The notes under the pieces: model-generated
The model's database searches: none
Told to the model about the DNA's origin: nothing
What the model saw: the letters and a program-made list of their open reading frames with translations, nothing else
Made by a program: the position numbers and the translations under genes
Shown here: piece after piece, positions 54,028 to 61,859 of the stretch
Numbering within the stretch: position 1 is the first letter of the stretch
Layout of the letters: the number at the start of each line of letters is the position of its first letter
Origin: Acidovorax sp. FHTAMBA
GTDB lineage: Bacteria > Pseudomonadota > Gammaproteobacteria > Burkholderiales > Burkholderiaceae_C
Reading direction: 5' to 3'
Assembly: GCF_038958875.1 (NCBI RefSeq)
Contig: NZ_CP152407.1
Span: 751,501-815,500, forward strand
Length of the DNA: 64,000 bases

Positions 54028-54755
54028 ACCAGTCTTCCATTGCGCCCATTCTCCAGATGCAAGGGGTGACCAAGCGCTTCACCCTGCACCACCAGAACGG
54101 CATCGAACTGCCTGTGCTTGCCCAGGTGGACCTGGCCGTGCAGCCCGGTGAATGTGTGGTGCTGGACGGCCCCTCGGGCATGGGAAAGAGCACGCTGCTC
54201 AAGATGATCTACGCCAACTACCGGGTCAATGCGGGGCGCATCACGGTGCGTTCGGCCGATGGCGCCGTGGTGGATGTGACGCAGGCCACGCCGCGTGCGC
54301 TGGTGCAGCTGCGGCGCGACACCGTGGGCTATGTCAGCCAGTTCCTGCGGGTCATCCCGCGCGTGTCGGCGCTGGACGTGGTGGCAGAGCCGCTGGCCGA
54401 AGACGCGGGGGACGACCCTGCAGGTATCGAGGCAGCGCGTGAGGCTGCCCGCCAGTGGCTGACCCGCCTGCGCATTCCCGAGCGGCTGTGGCACCTGCCA
54501 CCCGCCACCTTCTCCGGCGGTGAGCAGCAGCGCATCAACATCGCCCGCAACATGATCAAGCCCAAGCCGCTGTTGTTGCTCGACGAGCCCACCGCATCGC
54601 TCGATGCGGCCAACACCGAAACGGTGATTGCGATGATCCGCGAGGCGGTGGAGCGCGGGGCGGCCTTGGTCGGCATTTTTCACGACGCCCAGGTAGGTGC
54701 CGCCGTGGCCACGCGTCGCGTGAACGTGGGTGACTTTCGGGGAGCATCGGCATGA
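54024..54755 (+). CDS. phnL: C-P lyase ABC-type ATPase PhnL
   Basis: PhnL is the second ATPase of the C-P lyase pathway. Its 243 residues have Walker A GPSGMGKST, signature FSGGEQQRINIARNM, Walker B LLLLDEPTASLD and VGYVSQFLRVIPRVSALDVV as the Q-loop region. It overlaps phnK and phnM by four bases. The name follows position and pattern; the two ATPases are distinguishable by the GMGKST loop and shorter length. Confidence 0.95.
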   Translation: MNQSSIAPILQMQGVTKRFTLHHQNGIELPVLAQVDLAVQPGECVVLDGPSGMGKSTLLKMIYANYRVNAGRITVRSADGAVVDVTQATPRALVQLRRDTVGYVSQFLRVIPRVSALDVVAEPLAEDAGDDPAGIEAAREAARQWLTRLRIPERLWHLPPATFSGGEQQRINIARNMIKPKPLLLLDEPTASLDAANTETVIAMIREAVERGAALVGIFHDAQVGAAVATRRVNVGDFRGASA

Positions 54756-55906
54756 CTGCGACCGTGTTCAAGAACGCCCGCATGGTGCTGCCGGGCGAAG
54801 TGGTGCAGGGCAGCCTGCAAGTGGATGGCGGGCGCATCGCGTCGCTGGACAGCGGGGCCACCTCGGCCCTGCAAGGCATCGACCTGGGGGGCGACTACCT
54901 GTTGCCGGGCCTGGTGGAAATCCACACCGACAATTTTGAGCGCCACCTCATGCCGCGCCCCAAGGTGCAATGGGCCGAGATGCCCGCACTGCTGGCGCAC
55001 GACGCAGAGATTGCGGCCGCAGGCATCACGACGGTGCTGGACGCGCTGGGCGTGGGCGAGGCCGATGTGGACAGTCTGCGTGGCAGCGCCTGGAACCGCG
55101 TGCTCGACACCATCGACACCTGCACCGAGCGCAACCTGCTGCGCGCAGACCATCACCTGCATGTGCGCTGCGAGCTGCCCGCACCCAACACCATCGACCT
55201 GTTCGAGCCCTTCCACGGCCACCCGCGCCTGTCGCTGATCTCGCTGATGGACCACACCCCGGGCCAGCGCCAGTGGGAGAACATCGAGCAGGCGCGCACC
55301 TACTACACCGGCAAGAAGGGCTGGAGCGCCGATAAGTTCGAGCGCCAGGTGGCGCATGCGGCCACGCTGCAGGCGCAATACGCCGAGCCGCACCGCGCGT
55401 ACTTTGTGGACTACTGCCGCACGCATGGCATCTCGCTGGCCAGCCACGACGACACCACTGTGGCGCATGTGGAGCAGGCCCATGCCGAGGGGGCGGCCAT
55501 GTCGGAGTTCCCTACCACGTTGGCCGCTGCCCAGGCCGCGCACGAGCGCGGGCTGCTCACCGTGATGGGCGGGCCCAACGTGGTGCGCGGCGGTTCGCAC
55601 TCGGGCAACGTGGCGGCGGCTGATCTGGCGCGCCGCGGGCTCTTGGACATCCTCTCGTCCGACTACGTGCCCGGCAGCCTGCTCAGCGCGGTGATGCGGC
55701 TGGTGCAGGAGGGCATCCTGCCCCTGCCACAGGCCGTGGCCACCGTCACCCGCAGTCCGGCCAAGGCGGCGGGCATGGCTGATCGCGGTGAGCTGTCGCC
55801 CGGCCTGCGCGCCGACTTGGTGCAGGTGCACATGGCCGAGCTGCCGGATGGCAGCCGCCAGGCCGTGGTGCGCGGCGTATGGCGCGAAGGCCAGCGCGTG
55901 CTGTAG
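54752..55906 (+). CDS. phnM: alpha-D-ribose 1-methylphosphonate 5-triphosphate diphosphatase
   Basis: PhnM removes pyrophosphate from the ribosyl triphosphate intermediate before PhnJ acts. The 384-residue amidohydrolase-fold protein shows the metal site in LLPGLVEIHTDNFERHLMPRP, SLMDHTPGQRQW (about residue 170), GISLASHDDTTVAHVEQAH (about 230) and LSSDYVPGSLLSAVMRL. It is the last gene of the first phn transcription unit; a 60-bp repeat and the phnC promoter region follow. Confidence 0.96.
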   Translation: MTATVFKNARMVLPGEVVQGSLQVDGGRIASLDSGATSALQGIDLGGDYLLPGLVEIHTDNFERHLMPRPKVQWAEMPALLAHDAEIAAAGITTVLDALGVGEADVDSLRGSAWNRVLDTIDTCTERNLLRADHHLHVRCELPAPNTIDLFEPFHGHPRLSLISLMDHTPGQRQWENIEQARTYYTGKKGWSADKFERQVAHAATLQAQYAEPHRAYFVDYCRTHGISLASHDDTTVAHVEQAHAEGAAMSEFPTTLAAAQAAHERGLLTVMGGPNVVRGGSHSGNVAAADLARRGLLDILSSDYVPGSLLSAVMRLVQEGILPLPQAVATVTRSPAKAAGMADRGELSPGLRADLVQVHMAELPDGSRQAVVRGVWREGQRVL

Positions 55907-55907
55907 A

Positions 55908-55973
55908 AAAAATAAGCCAAATTGGCATCCAACGCTCTCACAGCAAGCGCTACTAGCTATTGAGTTTGTAGTG
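55908..55973 (-). repeat. 60-bp hairpin repeat, copy 8
   Basis: A reverse copy reads AATAAGCCAAATTGGCATCC, AACGCTCTCACAGCAAGCGC and TACTAGCTATTGAGTTTG. It starts within two bases of the phnM stop. Confidence 0.85.
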
Positions 55974-56023
55974 CGCAGGGTGCTGCATCCGCTCACTTGC
56001 GCTGACACCCAAACTTCCCGAAA

Positions 56024-56041
56024 CCGTCAAGCCACTGTCAC
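56024..56041 (+). promoter_or_regulatory. candidate Pho box upstream of phnC
   Basis: CCGTCAAGCCACTGTCAC has two CTGTCA-like half-sites spaced 11 bp and matches the PhoB-box consensus at 13 of 18 positions. It ends 52 nt before the phnC start. Confidence 0.5.
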
Positions 56042-56061
56042 GCAAGCTCCGCACACTGCGG

Positions 56062-56073
56062 TTGTCTAGACAG
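56062..56073. promoter_or_regulatory. candidate PhnF operator upstream of phnC
   Basis: TTGTCTAGACAG contains the perfect palindrome TGTCTAGACA. Its left edge is 31 nt before the phnC ATG, the same distance as the related dyad before phnG. Confidence 0.65.
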
Positions 56074-56092
56074 ATTTTTCAGGAGATCCACC

Positions 56093-56953
56093 ATGTCCAC
56101 TGCCCTGCGCATCCAGCGCCTGAACAAGCACTTTGCCAATGGCAAGCACGCGCTGCGCGACATCGACCTGACGGTGCAGTCGGGCGAAATGGTGGCACTG
56201 ATCGGGGCCTCGGGTTCGGGCAAATCCACGCTGCTGCGCCATGTGGCCGGCCTGGTGGTGGCCGATGGCAACAGCGAGTCGCTGGTGGAGGTGGATGGCC
56301 GCTGCGTGCAGCAGGGCGGACGCATCCACAGCGACATCCGCAAGGTGCGTTCGCAGGTGGGCTTTGTGTTTCAGCAATTCAACCTGGTGGACCGCCTGCC
56401 CGTGTTGATGAACGTGCTGGTGGGCCTGCTGCACCGCACGCCCTCGTGGCGCGGCTGGCTGCGCATGTTCAAGCCGCAGGAGCGCGCCCTGGCGCTGGAG
56501 GCCCTTCACCGCGTGGGCATTGCCGAGTGCCATGCGCAGCGCGCGTCCACCCTGTCGGGCGGGCAGCAGCAGCGCGCCGCGATTGCGCGCACCCTGGTGC
56601 AGGGCGCCAAGGTGGTGCTGGCCGACGAGCCCATTGCGTCGCTGGACCCCGAGTCCTCGCGCAAGGTCATGGACATTCTTGCGCGCATCAACCGCGAAGA
56701 CCGCTGCACCGTCATCGTGTCGCTGCACCAGGTGGATGTGGCCATCAAATACTGCCCGCGCGTGGTGGCGTTGCACCACGGGCAGGTGGTGTACGACGGC
56801 CCCTCGGCCGCCCTTACGCCCGCACTGTTGCGAAGCCTGTATGGCGTGCACGCCGACGAAATCCTTGCGGACGCCATGCCCTTGCATCCGGTGGCTGCGC
56901 CGGTTGCTGCACCAACCCCTCAGTGGGCACCTGCCATGGTTCGCGCTGCCTGA
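56093..56953 (+). CDS. phnC: phosphonate ABC transporter ATPase
   Basis: PhnC powers phosphonate uptake with PhnD and PhnE. The 286-residue protein has Walker A GASGSGKST, VGFVFQQFNLVDRLPVLMNVLVG as Q-loop region, signature LSGGQQQRAAIARTL and Walker B VVLADEPIASLDPESS. A C-terminal extension of about 25 residues (LHPVAAPVAAPTPQW) is unusual. TCAGGAGATCC precedes the ATG. It begins the phnCDE-HD transcription unit, downstream of its own candidate operator and Pho box. Confidence 0.96.
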   Translation: MSTALRIQRLNKHFANGKHALRDIDLTVQSGEMVALIGASGSGKSTLLRHVAGLVVADGNSESLVEVDGRCVQQGGRIHSDIRKVRSQVGFVFQQFNLVDRLPVLMNVLVGLLHRTPSWRGWLRMFKPQERALALEALHRVGIAECHAQRASTLSGGQQQRAAIARTLVQGAKVVLADEPIASLDPESSRKVMDILARINREDRCTVIVSLHQVDVAIKYCPRVVALHHGQVVYDGPSAALTPALLRSLYGVHADEILADAMPLHPVAAPVAAPTPQWAPAMVRAA

Positions 56954-56992
56954 TCGGGCAGTGATTCTTTGTCTTCCCTCTGGAGTTTCCCC

Positions 56993-57937
56993 ATGTTCAA
57001 AAAACTGCTTTCCGCGCTCGCTCTGGGTTTGGGTCTTTCCGGCGCCCACGCCCAGGACATCAACTTCGGCATCATCTCCACCGAGGCCACGCAGAACCTC
57101 AAGGCCGACTGGCAGCCACTGCTGGACGACATGGCCAAGCAGACGGGCTTCAAGATCCGCGCCTTCTTTGCGCCGGACTACGCCGGCATCATTGAAGGCA
57201 TGCGCTTCAACAAGGTTCAGGTGGCCTGGCTGGGCAACAAATCGGCCATGGAGGCGGTGGACCGCGCCAACGCCGAAGTCTTCGCGCAGATGGTCAATGC
57301 CGACGGCACCCAGGGCTACTACTCACACCTCATCGTGCACAAGGACAGTCCTCACAACACGCTCGACGACGTGCTCAAGAACGGCAAGTCGCTCAGCTTT
57401 GGCAATGGCGACCCCAACTCCACTTCGGGCTTTCTGGTGCCCGGCTACTACGCGTTTGCGCAAAACAAGGTCGACGTGAAAACCCACTTCAAGATCGTGC
57501 GCAGCGCCAACCACGAGACCAATGCGCTGGCCGTGGCCAACAAGCAGGTGGACGTGGCCACCAACAACAGCGAAAACCTGGACAAAATCAAGGAGCGCCA
57601 ACCCGAGAAGTTCAAGGACATCAAGATTGTCTGGACCTCGCCGTTGATCGCGCTCGATCCTCTGGTTCTCCACAAGGAAATGCCCGAGTCCACCAAGACC
57701 AGGATCCGCGACTTCTTCTACAACTACGCCAAGACCGATGCGCGCGAGAAAGAGATCGTGATGAAGATCTCCAAGCTCTCGGGCTTCAAGCCATCGACCA
57801 ATGCCCAGCTGATGCCCATTCGCCAGCTCGACCTGTTCGGCAAGCGCAACAAGATCGAGAGCGATGCCACCCTGGCCGATGCCGACAAAAAGTCGCGCCT
57901 GGCCGAGATCGACCAACAGCTGGCGTCGCTGAAGTAA
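56993..57937 (+). CDS. phnD: phosphonate ABC transporter substrate-binding protein
   Basis: PhnD is the periplasmic phosphonate receptor. The 314-residue protein has a signal peptide (MFKKLLSALALGLGLSGAHA, cleavage near residue 20) and the family pattern FGIISTEATQNLKADWQPLLDDM, VAWLGNKSAMEAV and the anion pocket SLSFGNGDPNSTSGFLVPGYYA. AATACAAGCAG-type linker regions are normal. It lies 39 bp after phnC. Affinity for aminoethylphosphonate is typical but not shown here. Confidence 0.95.
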   Translation: MFKKLLSALALGLGLSGAHAQDINFGIISTEATQNLKADWQPLLDDMAKQTGFKIRAFFAPDYAGIIEGMRFNKVQVAWLGNKSAMEAVDRANAEVFAQMVNADGTQGYYSHLIVHKDSPHNTLDDVLKNGKSLSFGNGDPNSTSGFLVPGYYAFAQNKVDVKTHFKIVRSANHETNALAVANKQVDVATNNSENLDKIKERQPEKFKDIKIVWTSPLIALDPLVLHKEMPESTKTRIRDFFYNYAKTDAREKEIVMKISKLSGFKPSTNAQLMPIRQLDLFGKRNKIESDATLADADKKSRLAEIDQQLASLK

Positions 57938-57971
57938 GCCGCTCGTATTTCATTGCTGCCCGGGTGTCTCC

Positions 57972-58778
57972 ATGTCCTCTGCTCTGAATCCTTCGCTGGC
58001 AGCCCTCGCCAGCCATACGGCGCCCAGGCGCAGCCTGGTGTGGTACCTGTCGTGGGGCATCCTGCTCGTGCTGCTGGCAGCGTCCTGGAAGGGCGCGGAC
58101 ATGCGCCCGCTGGACTTGCTGAGCGACTCGGGCAACATGGCCCGCTATGCGGCGGAGTTCTTCCCTCCCAATTTTTCGCAGTGGGAGCTTTATGTGCAGG
58201 AGATGCTGGTCACCCTGCAGATTGCGCTGTGGGGCACGGCGCTGGCGGTGATCACGGCAGTTCCGCTGGCGCTGCTGGCCTCCTCCAACATCGTGCCCTG
58301 GTGGGTCTACCAGCCGGTGCGCCGGGTGCTCGATGCGTTCCGCGCCATCAACGAAATGGTGTTTGCCATGCTGTTCGTGGTGGCCGTGGGGCTGGGGCCG
58401 TTTGCGGGCGTGCTGGCGTTGTGGATCCATACCTCGGGTACGCTGGCGAAACTGTTCTCCGAAGCGGTGGAGGCCATTGACCCGCAACCCGTGGAGGGCA
58501 TCCGCTCCACCGGAGCCAGTGCACTGCACGAAATCATCTACGGCGTTATTCCGCAGGTGATGCCTCTGTGGATTTCTTTCACGTTGTACCGCTTTGAAGC
58601 CAATGTGCGCTCTGCCTCGGTGGTGGGCATGGTGGGGGCGGGCGGCATTGGCGTGGTGCTGTGGGAAATCATCCGGGGCTTCCAGTACGCCGAGACCTGC
58701 GCCGTGATGCTGATCATTGTGGTCACGGTGAGCGTCATCGACCTCGTCTCCGCCCGCATCCGCAAGGCTTTGGTCTGA
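57972..58778 (+). CDS. phnE: phosphonate ABC transporter permease
   Basis: PhnE is the membrane channel of the phosphonate transporter. The 268-residue protein has about six hydrophobic segments and the ATPase-contact loop EAVEAIDPQPVEGIRSTGASALHEIIYGVIPQ (about 170-201), a permease EAA-type motif. FEANVRSASVVGMVGAGGIG near residue 213 is highly characteristic of PhnE. It follows phnD by 34 bp. Confidence 0.95.
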   Translation: MSSALNPSLAALASHTAPRRSLVWYLSWGILLVLLAASWKGADMRPLDLLSDSGNMARYAAEFFPPNFSQWELYVQEMLVTLQIALWGTALAVITAVPLALLASSNIVPWWVYQPVRRVLDAFRAINEMVFAMLFVVAVGLGPFAGVLALWIHTSGTLAKLFSEAVEAIDPQPVEGIRSTGASALHEIIYGVIPQVMPLWISFTLYRFEANVRSASVVGMVGAGGIGVVLWEIIRGFQYAETCAVMLIIVVTVSVIDLVSARIRKALV

Positions 58779-58790
58779 CAAGGAAAGACG

Positions 58791-59372
58791 ATGGCATTGA
58801 GCCTTGAAGACATCACCCACCTGCTCGCAACCCGCGGCGTGAACCAATACGGCCGCGAGGCGGTCAGCCAGCTGGAGCATGCACTGCAGTGCGCGCAGTG
58901 GGCCGAGAAGTCGGGCGAAACCCCGGCCACGATCGTTGCGGCCCTGTTGCACGACCTGGGCCACCTGCTGGCGCCCGGGGGCGACACGGCCGAACAGGAC
59001 GACCTGCACCAGTACATGGCAATCCCGTTCCTGCGTGGCCTGCTGCCCGACGCGGTGCTGGAGCCCATCCGCCTGCATGTGGATGCCAAGCGCTACCTGT
59101 GCACGATGGAGCCGGGCTACTGGGAGACGCTCTCGCCCGCGTCGCAGCACAGTCTGGTGCTGCAGGGCGGAGCCTTCACGGCCCAGGAAGCGGTCCTGTT
59201 CGCCGCCCAGCCCTTCGCCCATGAGGCCATCCGTCTGCGCCGCTATGACGACCATGCCAAGGTGCCAGCGCTGGCCACGCCGCCACTGGGCTACTACATG
59301 GCGATGGTGGAGCGTCTGGCCCAGCGCCCTGAGGCTGATGCTGTGGTCGATCCTGTAGCCGTTGCGTCGTAA
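58791..59372 (+). CDS. HD-domain phosphonate-degradation-associated protein (PhnZ-like)
   Basis: The 193-residue protein has an HD-type metal site in AALLHDLGHLLAPGGD (about residue 47-62) with earlier QLEHALQCAQWAE and later FLRGLLPDAVLEPIRLHVDAKRYL, matching the HDIG-like family that accompanies phosphonate operons. In marine bacteria the relative PhnZ is a di-iron oxygenase that splits the hydroxylated aminoethylphosphonate made by PhnY; no phnY is present here. It may act on a C-P lyase-related compound instead. It follows phnE by 12 bp and ends the operon. Confidence 0.8.
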   Translation: MALSLEDITHLLATRGVNQYGREAVSQLEHALQCAQWAEKSGETPATIVAALLHDLGHLLAPGGDTAEQDDLHQYMAIPFLRGLLPDAVLEPIRLHVDAKRYLCTMEPGYWETLSPASQHSLVLQGGAFTAQEAVLFAAQPFAHEAIRLRRYDDHAKVPALATPPLGYYMAMVERLAQRPEADAVVDPVAVAS

Positions 59373-59392
59373 ACATCCGCAGGCGGTTCGCG

Positions 59393-59881
59393 TCAGCCTC
59401 CTTTGCCGGTTCCCATCCAGCCCAGGTCCATGGGCCGGTCTTCAAACTCGGTGTTCAGTACCACGGTGCTGGTCGTGCGTGCCACGCCTGCAATGGCCTT
59501 GATCTCGTAGATCACATCTTCCAGCGCACGCGCGTGGGTGGTGCGGATCTTGGCCAGAAAGTCGTACTCGCCCGCCACGCTGTGCAGCTCTTCTACCTGC
59601 GGCATGGCGCGCAGGCGCGGTGCCACGTCCCGGCAGTGGATGCCGCCGTCGTTGCGGATGGCCACAAACGCGGTGAAGTTCAGGCCCACGCGCTCCGGGT
59701 CCACGCTGATGGAAAAGCGGCGGATCACGCCCTTGTCCAGCATCTTCTTCACGCGCTCGTGCACGGCGGCGGTCGAGAGGCCCACCTCGGCGCCCACTTC
59801 GGCATAGGAACGCCGGCCATCTGCACCAAGCGCCGAAATAATTCTGGCGTCCATGTCATCCGTCTGAATATTTGCTTGCAT
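59393..59881 (-). CDS. Lrp/AsnC family transcriptional regulator
   Basis: The 162-residue regulator has an N-terminal helix-turn-helix (DARIISALGADGRRSYAEVGAEVGLSTAAVHERVKKM, about 11-47) and a C-terminal RAM domain (about 70-150, with VEELHSVAGEYDFLAKIRT). It is divergent from the DMT transporter gene 70 bp away and probably controls it, as such pairs often handle amino acid efflux. The stop is 20 bp from the HD-domain gene stop on the other strand. Confidence 0.9.
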   Translation of the reverse strand: MQANIQTDDMDARIISALGADGRRSYAEVGAEVGLSTAAVHERVKKMLDKGVIRRFSISVDPERVGLNFTAFVAIRNDGGIHCRDVAPRLRAMPQVEELHSVAGEYDFLAKIRTTHARALEDVIYEIKAIAGVARTTSTVVLNTEFEDRPMDLGWMGTGKGG

Positions 59882-59951
59882 ATGGCCCTGATTTTGGTAA
59901 AAATTCCGTAAACGCTCGGATTTCCATAAATTATTCGGTCAGGTGAAGAAT
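59882..59951. promoter_or_regulatory. divergent promoter region lrp-like / DMT transporter
   Basis: This AT-rich 70-bp gap must hold both promoters. GGTAAAAATTCCG and CGGATTTCCATAAA form a loose inverted pair (about 59896-59930) that could be the Lrp-type binding site. No exact consensus was found. Confidence 0.4.
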
Positions 59952-60899
59952 ATGCCGGCAATTTTCAATGCGCAAGCCCGTAAGCAACGCAACTGGATGG
60001 TGGCGGTGGCACTGGTGCTGGTTTACGTGGTGTGGGGCACCACGTATTTCGCCATCGGCATTGCCTTGGAGAGTTTGCCGCCGCTGCTGATGAACGCCAT
60101 CCGCTTTTTGTGCGCAGGCGGCGTCATGCTGCTGCTTGCGGTGTGGCAGGGGCACGCTCTGCCCACACGCGCCCAGTGGCGCAACTCGGCCCTGGTAGGT
60201 GGGCTCATGGTGTTTCTGGCCATGAATTTCATTGGCTTTGCACAAAAGCTGGGCATCGGCTCGGGCCTGATGGCCACGGTGGTGACCACCATGCCGATGT
60301 GGCTGGCGTTGTGGTCGCGCTGGGGCGGCGAGCGTGTGCCCTTCACCAGCTGGGTTGGCCTGGCGCTGGGGGTGGTGGGCGCACTGCTGCTGGCGCTGGA
60401 GGGTGATTTTTCGGCCACCTGGCTGGGCGCCTTGCTGGCGTTTGGCGCTCCACTGTGCTGGAGCATCGGCTCGTACGCCTCGCGCAGACTGTCGTTGCCG
60501 GCACCGGCCATGGCCGCAGCCGCGCAGTGGTTTGCTGGTGGTGCCATGGGGCTGGTGGTGGCGTTGTGGTTCGAGCCGTTGTCTGCGCTGGGCCAGGTGA
60601 GCGCCAGGTCATGGGCTGCATGGATTTATCTGCTGGTGTTTGGCACGCTGGTGGCGCTCAATGCCTATTTGTGGCTGCTGCAGAACACGTCGGCTGCGTT
60701 GGCGGGGAGTTATTCGTTTGTGAACCCGGCGGTGGCGTTGCTGGTGGGGGTGGCGCTGGGGGGCGAGTTGTTGACGGGGTGGGTGTTTGCGGCATTGCCG
60801 CTGATTGCTGCGGCGCTGGTTTTTATCTTGTATGGCAAGGCGCTGCAGGTGTGGTGGGCGGGGCGGCGGGCGTGGTTGATGGGGTATCGGGCGGGGTAG
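59952..60899 (+). CDS. EamA/DMT family transporter
   Basis: The 315-residue inner-membrane protein has ten hydrophobic segments in two EamA repeats, with VVWGTTYFAIGIALESLPPLLMNAIRF in the first and GALLAFGAPLCWSIGSYASRRL in the second. It is similar to YedA/RhtA-type exporters of amino acids or metabolites. The ATG was chosen because CAGGTGA lies about 6 nt upstream; a GTG three codons earlier is possible. The last 30 residues are unusually Gly/Trp/Arg-rich because of G-runs in the sequence. Confidence 0.88.
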   Translation: MPAIFNAQARKQRNWMVAVALVLVYVVWGTTYFAIGIALESLPPLLMNAIRFLCAGGVMLLLAVWQGHALPTRAQWRNSALVGGLMVFLAMNFIGFAQKLGIGSGLMATVVTTMPMWLALWSRWGGERVPFTSWVGLALGVVGALLLALEGDFSATWLGALLAFGAPLCWSIGSYASRRLSLPAPAMAAAAQWFAGGAMGLVVALWFEPLSALGQVSARSWAAWIYLLVFGTLVALNAYLWLLQNTSAALAGSYSFVNPAVALLVGVALGGELLTGWVFAALPLIAAALVFILYGKALQVWWAGRRAWLMGYRAG

Positions 60900-60946
60900 G
60901 CGGGGTGGGGGCAGGTGGGTGGAGGCTGTGTGCATCTCTTCCCCAA

Positions 60947-60973
60947 CCTGTTCGGGCTGAGCTTGTCGAAGCC
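60947..60973 (-). repeat. 26-bp GGCTTCGACA-type repeat, copy 2
   Basis: The reverse complement of CCTGTTCGGGCTGAGC plus TTGTCGAAGCC matches the unit at 31234 with one or two changes. It lies just before the large inverted-repeat element. Confidence 0.75.
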
Positions 60974-61018
60974 TGGGTTTGCGCGCTGGTTTGGGTGGCG
61001 TGCCGTTGCATAGGGCGG

Positions 61019-61655
61019 AGGCCGGGAGTCGTCCGGCGGCGAGTAACTTTCTTTCGCGTCGCCGAAAGAAAGTCACCAAAGAAAGGGCGCCCCCCAGTCT
61101 GCGACCCCTTCGCTGTGCGAAGGGGCAAACCTGCGTCGGGGCGGTTGCGGGGTGCGCCGTGGAACTCGCTCTGCGCTGCGCGCGCCGCTCGGACAGCCAC
61201 GGCGAGTCAGATTACGAGGCATGCGCGCTCCGACGCGCATGCTCACCCCTCAACTGCCCCGCCGCAGGCGCAGCCAGCAGGGGTGGGACAGCCGAACATC
61301 CGAACATCCACACGGGCCATTGCTTCGCTCGGCCTCGCGGTCGCGGCGCGAAGCGCCTGCGTGTTCGGGCCGAGCGAAGCGCAGCGAAGCAATGGCCCGT
61401 GTGGAAGTCCGATCCCCGGGTTCCCTTCAGGATGCGCCGAGGAGCGGAGGTTTTGGCGGATCAGGGCTCGCGTCTGTTTGAGTGACGCGAAGCGGCGCGA
61501 GTTGAGCGAGACCCCGCCAAAACCGAGCACCGCAGGTTGCCCGCAGGGAAGCGAAGGGACGCAGCGTGTAGGGTCGCCTTCTCTTTGGTGACTTTCTCTT
61601 GGCGAGACAAGAGAAAGTTACTGCGCCGCCGGGCGCACACCCCGGCTCCCGCCCT
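61019..61655. repeat. large nested inverted-repeat element (about 640 bp)
   Basis: The outer arms (61019-61091 and about 61573-61655) are imperfect inverted repeats over about 70 bp; both contain GTAACTTTCTYTYG and GAAAGTCACCAAAGA. Inside are an uninterrupted 22-bp inverted repeat (61308-61329 with 61383-61404, starting CCACACGGGCCATTGC), GGTTTTGGCGG/CCGCCAAAACC (near 61448 and 61514), and perfect hairpins at 61105-61125 and 61219-61242. The whole could fold into a multi-branched RNA or cruciform. Confidence 0.8.
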
Positions 61656-61692
61656 GAACAAAGGCATGCTGCCAGATCAGCGCCCAAGCCCT

Positions 61693-61718
61693 GGCTTCGA
61701 CAAGCTCAGCCCGAACGG
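61693..61718 (+). repeat. 26-bp GGCTTCGACA-type repeat, copy 3
   Basis: GGCTTCGACAAGCTCAGCC followed by CGAACGG. Copy 4 follows 16 bp later in the same direction. Confidence 0.8.
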
Positions 61719-61734
61719 TTGGGGATGACGCCCA

Positions 61735-61760
61735 GGCTTCGACGGGCTCAGCCCGAACGG
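61735..61760 (+). repeat. 26-bp GGCTTCGACA-type repeat, copy 4
   Basis: GGCTTCGACGGGCTCAGCC followed by CGAACGG, differing from copy 3 at two positions. Confidence 0.8.
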
Positions 61761-61785
61761 GTGGGGCGGTGCAAATGCTTCAAAC

Positions 61786-61835
61786 ATAATAGCACCTACC
61801 GCTTAAAGGACGGGCGCTGTAAGCCAATTTCATCG
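61786..61835 (+). repeat. 60-bp hairpin repeat, degenerate copy 9
   Basis: ATAATAGCACCTACCGCTTA and GGGCGCTGTAAGCCAATTTC match the order and spacing of the 60-bp repeat but the hairpin arms are partly lost. It lies upstream in sequence of, but downstream in transcription from, the RidA gene. Confidence 0.5.
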
Positions 61836-61859
61836 AAAAACGACTGACTTCGACGAATC

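Larger units (their letters stand above)
60900..61859. other. 960-bp gene-free region packed with repeats
   Basis: Between the DMT gene and the RidA gene I see no credible coding sequence. It contains a 26-bp REP-like unit, a large nested inverted-repeat element, two more REP-like units and a degenerate 60-bp repeat. Reading frames that run through the element follow from its GC bias and lack ribosome sites or family similarity. Confidence 0.8.

Noticed and set aside
61045..61625. Several 80-170 codon frames inside the palindromic element
   Set aside because: They arise on both strands from the inverted repeats, have no ribosome sites, and resemble each other only because of the symmetry.
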